A stretch of 13,972 nt of DNA, taken from the NCBI GenBank assembly GCA_900541395.1, contig UQJT01000052.1, forward strand, positions 1-13,972, in the 5' to 3' direction. Under the pieces are notes generated by a model. The model saw only the letters and a list, made by a program, of their open reading frames with translations, did no database searches and was not told where the DNA came from. Of this stretch, positions 7,513 to 13,972 are shown piece by piece (position 1 is the stretch's first letter; the number at the start of each line of letters is the position of its first letter). The stretch comes from an uncultured Desulfovibrio sp. (lineage in GTDB: Bacteria > Desulfobacterota > Desulfovibrionia > Desulfovibrionales > Desulfovibrionaceae). The position numbers and the translations under genes were made by a program.

Positions 7513-10053
7513 ATGCTACAGACAAACGACACGTCGCTCTCGCCGGAACCGGACCGCGCTTCCTGGCGCGCCTGGCTGCTCCGCGTTCTGCCCGGGCTGG
7601 GCACGGCCCTGGTTTTGGCTGCCGTGATCTATTTTTTCGCGGCCAACCGGCAACGCATCCCGCCTTTTGTTCGCCTTCTGCTGGTGGAAACCGGCCTGGT
7701 TCTGAGCATAAGCGCATTCCTCGCGCTCCGTCGCCGCGCGCCCCACGCGGCGGACGCCGCCCTAACGGCGGCGGGCCTGTTCATGGGCGTGTTTTGGGCT
7801 GTGTTCGGCCAGATATACCAGACCGGCGCGGACGCCTGGCAACTGTTCGCCCTGTGGGCTGCGTGCATCGCGCCCTGGTTGCCGATACGCCCCGCCACGG
7901 CGCTGTGGGCTCTATGGGTAACGACGCTCAACATCGCCCTGGCGCTGTGGAGCAGGCAAGCGGGCATGGAAAACGGCCTCGGCAGCCGGCTCTCCACCCC
8001 CTTGTCGCTCGCCCTGACCGTAAACATTCTTTTATGGGCGGCCTGTGTGGGCGCGGCTCGGCTGCGGCCGCTCCTGCGCCGCCGAGCCGAACTGTTCGGG
8101 TCCATCGTCCTGCCCTTCGTCCTGGCCTACGCCACCGCCCCGGTCTGCACCGCTCTGTTGGGCTACGCGGCCTCCTATCCCGAACCGGTTTCCTGGCCGC
8201 GTGCCCTGACGGGCATGGCGGGGCTGGCCGTCGTGCTCGCGTACGCCGTCCGCACGGGCCGCCCTTTTCCCTTCTTTTTGTTGGCCCTGTGCGGCTATCC
8301 TCTGCTCAACTCCGCGCTTTTCCGCATTGAGGACAGGGGAGGCGTGGGGGTCAGTCTGTTCTGGTACGCCACAGGCAACGTGCTCTATACCCTGACGGCG
8401 GTCAGGGGCCTGCTCCGCTTGCGGCTCGCTCCGGTTGCCGCCGCGCCGGACGACCCGGCCGACGACCGGCGAGCGAATTCGCCCGGCGATGCCGCTCCCC
8501 AGTCCGCGCGGGGCGAATCCGTACTTTCCCATCTGCTGGGAGGCTTGGGCGGCGGCTTGTCCGCCCTGTTCGTCACGGCCCTGGCCGCTTATGTTCTCTA
8601 CAAAGCCGACGCCCTGCACGCCACGGGCATGCTGGCGACGGCCCTGCTCTTCATGGGAACGGGCCTGGCCGCGGCGCGTCGAACGGGCAGCTTCGCCCTC
8701 ATCCTGTCCCTGATCCTGCCCTTGGCCGGGTTCGCATTTCTCACCGTCGGCCTGGCCGACCGATTCAACTTTCGGGAAGCGGCCGCGGGCGTCGCCTTGG
8801 CCACGGCCGTGCTGTATCCTTTTCACCGGCACGCGGGCTGGCGCTTTGTGTCCGTCCTGAGCGCCCTGCTCCTTCTGCGCATGGCTTTCAGTCCCGACTT
8901 CGATATTTTTTCATCCGGAGGGGGTACAAGACACGGCCTGGCATTCGAAGACGTGTTAACGCTGTTGTGCGCCCTGCCCATCCTGCCTCTGGCCTGGGGC
9001 AAGCGCCCATGCGCCGCCTTGCGACCCGCCCTGTATGCCGCTCTGCTCTCGACGGCCCTGGCCCTGCCCCTTTGGAGCCCGTTGCACAGGCCGACACCGG
9101 CTTACAACGGCATGGATTCGCTCCCGGTCTTTTCCCCGGGCTTGCAGCCCTTCACTCCGTTCGCCGCGCTGTGCGGCCTGGCGTTGCTGCTCCTGCTCTT
9201 CCACGAGGGACGAGGACGGCTGACGGCGATCAGGGGCGGGGCGGCCGCGCTGGGCCTGCTCGCGTTGCCGCTCCTGGCCCCGGCGGAGGCGGTCTTCGCC
9301 CTGGTTCTGCTGCTGGAGGGCCACGCCCGCGCCCTGCGCGCGCTGGAAATTTTGGGTTTCGTTCTGCTCGGCGTTTTCTTGACGGGATATTATACGTTGC
9401 TGGCCGTGCCCCTGCTGCTCAAAGCCTTTTTCATAGGCATCCCCGGCCTGGTTCTTCTGGTCGGAACCGCCTTTGTTCCGGCAAAAGCGCGGTCGAAAAA
9501 ATATTCCGGCCGATGCCGTCCGACGCGGTCCATTCCTCGAAACGGCGCGGCGGCCGCGCTTCTGCTCCTCGTCACTCTGGGGGCGTTCCAATACGCGATT
9601 CACGCCAGGGAAAGCCTGCTTGAAAAGGGCGACATCCTGCTTCTGGCCCTGGCCCCGGCGGACCCGCGTTCGCTCATGCAGGGCGACTATATGGCCTTAT
9701 CCTACGCCTTGGAAAACGAACTCGACGCCGGTGATTTTCCGTTACGCGGGTACGCCATCCTGAAACCGGACGAACGGGGCGCGGCTCGCCTGGTCGAGGT
9801 CCGCGCCAAACGCGGCGCCCCGTCTCCCGAACTCTACGCCGTGCCGTACCATCGGGAAACATGGAATATCGTCCTGGGCCTGCCCCACAGCTTCCTGTTC
9901 GAAGAGGGGCAGGCCGAACGATACGCGGCGGCGGCTTACGGTATTTTTCGTTGCGCGCCCGACGGCGATTGCCTGCTGACCGGCCTGGCCGACGAAAACG
10001 GGCGCAATCTGGACACGGAGAAGCAAGGCGACGACGAACGACGAACAAAGTAA
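7513..10053 (+). CDS. Polytopic membrane protein: DUF2157, DUF4401-like and GDYXXLXY regions
   Basis: Function unknown. The 846-residue protein is mostly hydrophobic, with many membrane helices. Residues about 10-300 look like DUF2157: a first helix near 27-43, then GQIYQTGADAWQLFALWA, which is typical of that family. After a hydrophilic, proline- and alanine-rich linker (about 310-340), a second multi-helix block to about 655 fits DUF4401. A basic linker (about 657-675) leads to one more helix (about 678-692) and a soluble C-terminal domain containing GDYMALSY (724-731), an exact match to the GDYXXLXY family name motif. That last domain probably lies outside the cytoplasmic membrane, which is inference from topology. 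These regions are often separate neighbouring genes, so this looks like a fusion. The ATG at 7513 is preceded by AAAGG. The gene is divergent from hdrC and 124 nt upstream of the BI-1 gene. Confidence 0.8.
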   Translation: MLQTNDTSLSPEPDRASWRAWLLRVLPGLGTALVLAAVIYFFAANRQRIPPFVRLLLVETGLVLSISAFLALRRRAPHAADAALTAAGLFMGVFWAVFGQIYQTGADAWQLFALWAACIAPWLPIRPATALWALWVTTLNIALALWSRQAGMENGLGSRLSTPLSLALTVNILLWAACVGAARLRPLLRRRAELFGSIVLPFVLAYATAPVCTALLGYAASYPEPVSWPRALTGMAGLAVVLAYAVRTGRPFPFFLLALCGYPLLNSALFRIEDRGGVGVSLFWYATGNVLYTLTAVRGLLRLRLAPVAAAPDDPADDRRANSPGDAAPQSARGESVLSHLLGGLGGGLSALFVTALAAYVLYKADALHATGMLATALLFMGTGLAAARRTGSFALILSLILPLAGFAFLTVGLADRFNFREAAAGVALATAVLYPFHRHAGWRFVSVLSALLLLRMAFSPDFDIFSSGGGTRHGLAFEDVLTLLCALPILPLAWGKRPCAALRPALYAALLSTALALPLWSPLHRPTPAYNGMDSLPVFSPGLQPFTPFAALCGLALLLLLFHEGRGRLTAIRGGAAALGLLALPLLAPAEAVFALVLLLEGHARALRALEILGFVLLGVFLTGYYTLLAVPLLLKAFFIGIPGLVLLVGTAFVPAKARSKKYSGRCRPTRSIPRNGAAAALLLLVTLGAFQYAIHARESLLEKGDILLLALAPADPRSLMQGDYMALSYALENELDAGDFPLRGYAILKPDERGAARLVEVRAKRGAPSPELYAVPYHRETWNIVLGLPHSFLFEEGQAERYAAAAYGIFRCAPDGDCLLTGLADENGRNLDTEKQGDDERRTK

Positions 10054-10177
10054 AAGACCTTGAGAACCTTGAGGCTTGCGGAATCCCGCAAAGCATATTA
10101 TGTGTTAACCGACACCGAAGAAACGGCGTCCCCTACGCGACAACACACACGGCCCGGCCGTGCGGGAGGTTAATTGT
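10054..10177 (+). promoter_or_regulatory. Intergenic region before the BI-1 gene: direct repeat and hairpin
   Basis: CCTTGAG occurs twice, 9 bp apart (10058-10064 and 10067-10073). Next to it is a perfect 6-bp hairpin, TTGCGG/CCGCAA (10076-10091, loop AATC), without a following T run, so it is a poor terminator. TATTAT at 10096-10101 could be a -10 element, but no -35 at normal spacing is evident. A promoter for the downstream gene may be here, or the two genes may be cotranscribed. Confidence 0.35.
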
Positions 10178-10885
10178 ATGAATGATTTGCGGGATCAAAC
10201 CCAACCGCTGGTGCGGGCGCGTTCCGCCGCCTCGGTCTTTATGCAGCACGTCTACCTGTGGATGACGGCCGCGCTGGGCGTGACAGCCGTGGCCGCCTAC
10301 GTGACGGCCACCAGTCCGACGGTGTTGCAGCTTTTCTACGGCAATATGTTTATGCCCATTCTGATGATCGTGGCCATATTCGGTCTGGTCATCTACCTGT
10401 CGGCCGCCATGCACAAACTGTCGGCGGGCGCGGCCACAGGCTTCTTCATGCTGTACGCGGCGCTCATGGGCATCTTCCTGGGGCCGGTGCTGCTGGTCTA
10501 CACCCACTCGTCCGTGACCCAGGCTTTTGTGGTCACGGCGGGCATGTTCGGCGGCATGAGCCTGTACGGCACGGTGACCAAGCGTGACCTGACCGGCATG
10601 GGCAGCTTTCTGATCATGGGGCTGTGGGGCATTATCCTGGCCAGCATCGTCAACATCTTCCTGCGCAACAGCGCCATGGATTTCGCCATCAGCGTCATCG
10701 GCGTCATTGTGTTCGCGGGCCTTACGGCCTATGACACGCAGAAGCTGCGCGCCATGGGCGAAAGCGCCCCTCTGGACGACAGTCTGGCCATCCGTCGGGG
10801 CGCCATCCTGGGCGCGTTGAGTCTGTATCTCGACTTCGTCAACATGTTCCTCATGCTGCTGCGTCTGTTCGGCAACCGCAACTAG
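10178..10885 (+). CDS. BI-1/YccA-family (TMBIM) inner membrane protein
   Basis: Seven-helix integral membrane protein of the Bax inhibitor-1 superfamily. Bacterial members include calcium-leak channels (BsYetJ) and FtsH-associated YccA; which role applies here cannot be told. The 235 residues show the family signatures TKRDLTGMGSF (134-144), AYDTQKL (184-190) and ALSLYLDFVNMF (213-224). D186 and D219 sit where the family's conserved acidic pair is found. The length is normal. The ATG at 10178 has GGGAGGT 7 nt upstream; an in-frame GTG at 10160 lies before that site and is rejected as the start. The gene probably has its own transcription unit that ends at the large hairpin 85 nt downstream. 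Confidence 0.93.
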   Translation: MNDLRDQTQPLVRARSAASVFMQHVYLWMTAALGVTAVAAYVTATSPTVLQLFYGNMFMPILMIVAIFGLVIYLSAAMHKLSAGAATGFFMLYAALMGIFLGPVLLVYTHSSVTQAFVVTAGMFGGMSLYGTVTKRDLTGMGSFLIMGLWGIILASIVNIFLRNSAMDFAISVIGVIVFAGLTAYDTQKLRAMGESAPLDDSLAIRRGAILGALSLYLDFVNMFLMLLRLFGNRN

Positions 10886-10947
10886 CCCGCGCCTGAGTTT
10901 TTCACCCGCCTGGCGGGACTCCGTGTTCCGGCGTCCGTTACAGACAT
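10882..10947 (-). CDS. Possible 21-residue antisense small ORF
   Basis: On the minus strand AGGAGGTG (10958-10951) is followed after a short spacer by ATG at 10947-10945, and the frame runs 21 codons to TAG, whose last bases fall inside the BI-1 stop codon. The peptide begins MSVTDAGTRSPARR, is basic and matches nothing I recognise. No promoter is evident; the large hairpin lies directly upstream of it. The ribosome binding site is the only support, so coding status is doubtful. Confidence 0.2.
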   Translation of the reverse strand: MSVTDAGTRSPARRVKNSGAG

Positions 10948-10969
10948 CTTCACCTCCTAATAAAGCGTC

Positions 10970-11004
10970 AAAGGCGGCGCACGGGCAACCGTGACGCCGC
11001 CTTT
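10970..11004 (+). terminator. Large hairpin with GCAA tetraloop after the BI-1 gene, abutting lpxK
   Basis: A perfect 10-bp outer stem (10970-10979 with 10995-11004) and a perfect 5-bp inner stem (10980-10984 with 10989-10993), separated by one bulged A (10994), are closed by GCAA, a stable GNRA-type loop. The 3' arm ends CCTTTT, a short T run. It is the only convincing terminator for the BI-1 gene. It ends only 13 nt before the chosen lpxK ATG, so it may also act as an attenuator or a 5' stabilising structure for lpxK mRNA. Confidence 0.7.
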
Positions 11005-11017
11005 TGCACCAAAAGCC

Positions 11018-12133
11018 ATGGCCGATCGCCATCCCCTGCAAAACGCGTTCGCTCCCTTGCTTATTCCCCTATCCCTGGCATACGGCGGGGCGGTTAAGGC
11101 CCGTCGCCGCATGGCGGGGTGGGGCATTCCGTCCCCGTACCTCCCCCCTCGGCCTTGCGTGTCCGTGGGGAACATCTCCTGGGGCGGCACGGGCAAAACC
11201 CCGGTGACGGACTGGCTGCTCGACTGGGCGGACGCGCGGAACCTGCGGGCCGTCGTGCTCACCCGGGGCTACGGAGCCAAAGCGCCCTTCCGCCCTTTTC
11301 CCGTTACCGCCGACGCCGATCCCGCCCACAGCGGAGATGAACCCCTCATGCTGGCCCGGCTTCATCCCCATGCCTTGATCCTGGCCGATCCCGACCGCAA
11401 CCGGGCGGCCCGTGCCGGCCTGGCCGCCCCCCATCCCCCCGATCTCTTCCTGCTTGACGACGGCTTTCAGCACCTTTCCACAGGACGTCACCTCGATCTG
11501 GTACTGCTGGACGCCGACGATTTGCTCGACGGTCCGGCCTCCAACTGGAACCGCGTACTGCCCGCCGGCACCTGGCGCGAACCCGCCGCCGCGCTGAGCG
11601 CGGCCGGAGCTTTCCTGATCAAGCTCAATCCGGACGCCTGGCCGGACGCGCTGCCCGCCCTGCGCCGACGCCTGGCCCCTTTTCCCCGCCCTGTTTTCGC
11701 TTTCCGACTGCGGCCGCAAGGGCTTCGCCCCTGCGGGCCGACACCTTCCCCCATGCAGCCCGCATCCGCCTTGCCCGGCCCCTATCTGCTGACCAGCGGA
11801 GTGGGCAATCCCGACCAGGTCCGACGCAGCGTTGAAGAGTTTATGGGGCGACCGCCGAAAGAACATCTGATCTTTCCCGATCATCACGATTACGCGCGCC
11901 GCCCGGACGACGCGCGACGCCTGGCCGCGCCCGGACTGCCGGTGATATGTACGGCCAAGGACGCGGTAAAGCTGGCCAGCCTGAACCTGCCCGCGCTGTA
12001 TGCCCTGGAGGTGAAGGCGGATTTTTACGCGGCCGCATGGCCCTCCGGGACGGGAGGTCCCGATTTTGCGACATGGTGGAACCTATGGTGGACAGGGCAG
12101 TCGCCCCTGAATATTAACGGTAAGGCGAACTGA
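11018..12133 (+). CDS. lpxK: LpxK: tetraacyldisaccharide 4'-kinase (lipid A synthesis)
   Basis: Phosphorylates the 4' position of the tetraacyldisaccharide 1-phosphate precursor, giving lipid IVA, at the cytoplasmic face of the inner membrane. The 371-residue protein has a hydrophobic N-terminal segment (about 10-24) fitting a membrane anchor, the P-loop GNISWGGTGKTP (51-62), GDEPLML (107-113), DDGFQH (147-152), FPDHHDY (286-292) and CTAKDAVKL (311-319), all in LpxK order. It is slightly longer than usual, partly through a proline-rich insert (about 233-252) and a tryptophan-containing tail. The ATG at 11018 places the anchor normally but lacks a clear ribosome binding site. An in-frame GTG at 10991 is buried in the hairpin stem and would add 9 residues. 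The promoter is not visible. Confidence 0.93.
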   Translation: MADRHPLQNAFAPLLIPLSLAYGGAVKARRRMAGWGIPSPYLPPRPCVSVGNISWGGTGKTPVTDWLLDWADARNLRAVVLTRGYGAKAPFRPFPVTADADPAHSGDEPLMLARLHPHALILADPDRNRAARAGLAAPHPPDLFLLDDGFQHLSTGRHLDLVLLDADDLLDGPASNWNRVLPAGTWREPAAALSAAGAFLIKLNPDAWPDALPALRRRLAPFPRPVFAFRLRPQGLRPCGPTPSPMQPASALPGPYLLTSGVGNPDQVRRSVEEFMGRPPKEHLIFPDHHDYARRPDDARRLAAPGLPVICTAKDAVKLASLNLPALYALEVKADFYAAAWPSGTGGPDFATWWNLWWTGQSPLNINGKAN

Positions 12134-12389
12134 TTTCATGAACAACGTTCATAGTCGCTCCGACGGCACAGCCGCGCTTCCCAACTCCGGATTCAGGGCT
12201 CGCCTGCGGCTCCGGGCGCTGCCGTCATGGTGGACGCCAATCTTTGCCTTTGGGAAAAACATGCTTAAATGTTGTAAGGTTATAGCCTAGTCCATAAAAG
12301 CATCACGTGCTTCGAACACGCTCGGCTACGCACATGCCCCCGGCGACGGCCGTTGCGGGCAAGGAAAAAATATTTCTTGGATCACGCTT
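12134..12389. other. Intergenic region with nested inverted repeats between lpxK and the RNase R gene
   Basis: ATGAAC/GTTCAT form a perfect 6-bp inverted repeat with a 3-nt spacer (12138-12152) just after the lpxK stop, without a T run. A larger structure pairs GACGGCA (12162-12168) with TGCCGTC (12220-12226), and inside it AGCCGC (12170-12175) with GCGGCT (12206-12211). CGTG/CACG arms flank a TTCGAA palindrome near 12306-12320. A weak promoter candidate for the RNase R gene is TTGGGA (12250-12255) with TGTAAG (12273-12278), 17 bp apart. No tRNA or protein gene is supported. Confidence 0.5.
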
Positions 12390-13972
12390 TTGAAAAAAAT
12401 TGATACGTTCACTCCGCAAACGCTGCTCGACACTTTGTCCGCCGCGCCCCATCCGCTCAGTCTGGACGATATCCTGCGCCGGGCGGGTTTGTCCCGCCGC
12501 CTCAAACGCGAGGTGGTGGCCGCCCTGCGCGGCATGGCCGACAACGGAACTCTGGCCCGCCTGCGCGGCGGGCTCTGGACCCCCGCCGCCCGGCTGAAAA
12601 ACGTCCGCGGCGTTCTGGCAGTGCAACGCTCCGGCGCCGCCTTTGTCGCTCCCGAACATCAGGGCCCGCGCGGCGGCCACGACATCTACATCGCGCCCGG
12701 AGCCGCGGGCGACGCCTGGAACGGCGATTTGGTGGAAGTGGCTCTGCTGCCCGCACGACGCGGCGCGGGAACGGAAGGCCGGGTACTGCGGGTTCTGCGC
12801 CGGGGCGAATCCGAACTTACGGTGCGCGTGTTGCATCCGGGCCGACGCGACGGCCTGGCGCTGGCCCGCCCGGCCGACGCCCGTCTCGCCTTCGACATGC
12901 AGGTCGACGTATCCGGGTTGCCCACACCGCCGGAGCGTGGCGAACTGTTGCGCGTGACGCCGGGCGAACGTCTGCCCTCGCCCGCGGATGCCCCCCTGTG
13001 GTCGGCCGCGGCCATCCGCTCGCTGGGGCGGGAAGATGAAGCGGCGGTTCAGGAACAATTGACCAAACTCAACCACCTTATCCCCCAGGGGTTCCCCGAC
13101 AATGTGCTGACCGAGGCGGAAGCCGCCTCCCGGCGGGAACCGGACGGGGAAACGCCCCTGGACCTGCGTTCCCTGCCTCTGGTCACCATCGACGGCGAAG
13201 ACGCCCGCGATTTTGACGACGCGGTATATGTGGAACGTCAAGGCGAAAATTGGCGGCTGCTGGTAGCTATCGCGGACGTGTCGCTGTACGTGCGGCCTCG
13301 CGGCGCTCTGGACCGGGAGGCGCGCGAGCGCGGCAATTCGTATTATTTTCCCGCCTCGGTGGAACCCATGTTGCCCGAAGCCCTGAGCAACGGCGTCTGT
13401 AGTCTGCGCCCCGGCGAAGACCGTCGGGTACTGACGGCGGATCTGCGCGTGGACGCCACGGGGCGCACCATAGACGCCTCTTTCGCAGCCGGGCTCATGC
13501 GTTCGCGGGCGCGCCTGACCTATACCGGCGTTCAGGCCCTGCTGGACGGCGACGAAAACGCCTTGAGGGAAGTCGGAAACGCCATGCCTCCCGAAGTGGC
13601 CGCCATGCTGCGCCAGGCGGCGGGACTGGCCGAACTGCTTATCCGACGCCGTCAACAGCGGGGCGGCTTGGACTTCGATCTGCCCGAGCCGGAATTCGTG
13701 GTGGACAAAGGTCGGGTAATCGCCGTGCGTAATCGGCAACGTCTGTTCAGTCATCGTTTGATCGAAGCCTTTATGGTAGCGGCCAACGAGGCGGCGGCCG
13801 AATTTCTTGCCGGTCGCGGCGCTCCCTTCCTGTACCGGGTGCATCCCGAACCCGGATCGGAAAAAATGTCCGATCTGCTCCGTGCCCTGAACGCCACCGG
13901 CCTCTCCCTGCCCCGCCCCGCCGCCAGCACGGCGTGCAGCCAGCGCAGTCGGGCCTGGGGCGTCATGCGGGC
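12390..13972 (+). CDS. rnr: RNase R-type 3'-5' exoribonuclease, 5' part (runs off the window)
   Basis: Degrades structured RNA from the 3' end. The visible 527 codons begin with a winged-helix-like N-terminal segment (about 1-65), continue through cold-shock-type beta-rich regions (about 70-225) and enter the RNB catalytic domain. IDGEDARDFDDAV (267-279) matches the E. coli RNase R motif, with metal-binding Asp at 268, 274, 276 and 277 in the same spacing as D272/278/280/281 there. VAIADVSLYV, YYFPASVEPMLPEALSNGVCSL and SHRLIEAFMVAANEAAAEFL are further RNB landmarks. The start is inferred as TTG at 12390: an in-frame TAG lies at 12288, no in-frame ATG or GTG occurs between, and later starts would cut the N-terminal domain. 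The ribosome binding site is weak (GGA at 12379-12381). The C-terminus with the S1 domain lies outside the window. RNase II is less likely, given the motif match and N-terminal domain. Confidence 0.92.
   Translation, partial: MKKIDTFTPQTLLDTLSAAPHPLSLDDILRRAGLSRRLKREVVAALRGMADNGTLARLRGGLWTPAARLKNVRGVLAVQRSGAAFVAPEHQGPRGGHDIYIAPGAAGDAWNGDLVEVALLPARRGAGTEGRVLRVLRRGESELTVRVLHPGRRDGLALARPADARLAFDMQVDVSGLPTPPERGELLRVTPGERLPSPADAPLWSAAAIRSLGREDEAAVQEQLTKLNHLIPQGFPDNVLTEAEAASRREPDGETPLDLRSLPLVTIDGEDARDFDDAVYVERQGENWRLLVAIADVSLYVRPRGALDREARERGNSYYFPASVEPMLPEALSNGVCSLRPGEDRRVLTADLRVDATGRTIDASFAAGLMRSRARLTYTGVQALLDGDENALREVGNAMPPEVAAMLRQAAGLAELLIRRRQQRGGLDFDLPEPEFVVDKGRVIAVRNRQRLFSHRLIEAFMVAANEAAAEFLAGRGAPFLYRVHPEPGSEKMSDLLRALNATGLSLPRPAASTACSQRSRAWGVMR

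Noticed and set aside
10076..10091. Hairpin TTGCGG/CCGCAA as a terminator of the DUF2157 protein gene
   Set aside because: The stem is only 6 bp and is followed by AGCATATT rather than a T run, so it was not called as a terminator.
10133..11041. 302-codon minus-strand frame over the BI-1 gene
   Set aside because: Antisense to a clear BI-1 family protein; its His/Gln/Asp-rich translation has no domain.
12303..13844. 513-codon open frame on the minus strand
   Set aside because: It lies opposite a frame with intact RNase R catalytic motifs. Its translation is rich in Gly, Arg, Gln and His and has no recognisable domain, as expected for an antisense shadow in GC-rich DNA.
1..13972. CRISPR array, insertion sequence, prophage or defence island
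   Set aside because: No regularly spaced repeats, transposase or integrase motifs, or phage proteins were seen. All large frames belong to metabolism, envelope or RNA turnover.

Overview
The window looks like chromosomal DNA of a Desulfovibrio-type sulfate reducer. It is GC-rich (with a strong bias to G/C in third codon positions) and carries a complete heterodisulfide reductase/flavin oxidoreductase operon of the FlxABCD-HdrABC type known from Desulfovibrio vulgaris. It also has a lipid A kinase gene, so the cell is Gram-negative. The species assignment is inference; no rRNA or other taxonomic marker is present.

Layout. Positions 1-51 may be the tail of a plus-strand gene. A strong intrinsic terminator (50-82) closes a tightly packed minus-strand operon that reads hdrC (7107-6550), hdrB (6546-5545), hdrA (5548-3575), a fused flxD-flxC (3587-2094), flxB (2097-967) and flxA (964-110). 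Most junctions are 2-4 nt gaps or overlaps; hdrA and flxDC overlap by 13 nt. A 405-bp divergent region with an AT-rich core (7108-7512) separates the operon from plus-strand genes. These are a large membrane protein joining DUF2157, DUF4401 and GDYXXLXY-type regions (7513-10053), a BI-1/YccA-family seven-helix membrane protein (10178-10885), lpxK (11018-12133) and the 5' part of an RNase R gene (12390 to the right edge), which starts with TTG.

How the genes work together. By homology, FlxA (FAD/NAD(P)H, [2Fe-2S]) and FlxB (iron-sulfur relay) take electrons from NADH. FlxDC passes them to HdrA, whose FAD is the expected site of electron bifurcation. HdrA then sends one branch to ferredoxin and the other through HdrC to the two CCG-type clusters of HdrB, where a disulfide is reduced (in sulfate reducers probably the DsrC disulfide/trisulfide). 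The distinctive point is that flxD and flxC are one open frame. No alcohol dehydrogenase gene lies upstream, unlike the adh-linked arrangement known in D. vulgaris.

The right half is ordinary envelope and RNA-metabolism housekeeping with some unusual small-scale structure. There is a 15-bp bulged hairpin with a GCAA tetraloop directly in front of lpxK, an antisense 21-codon frame with a near-perfect ribosome binding site between the BI-1 gene and lpxK, and nested inverted repeats between lpxK and the RNase R gene. I found no CRISPR array, tRNA, rRNA, transposase or phage gene. Nothing here is convincingly a new defence or mobile system; the most interesting items are the fused electron-transfer subunit and the triple-domain membrane protein.
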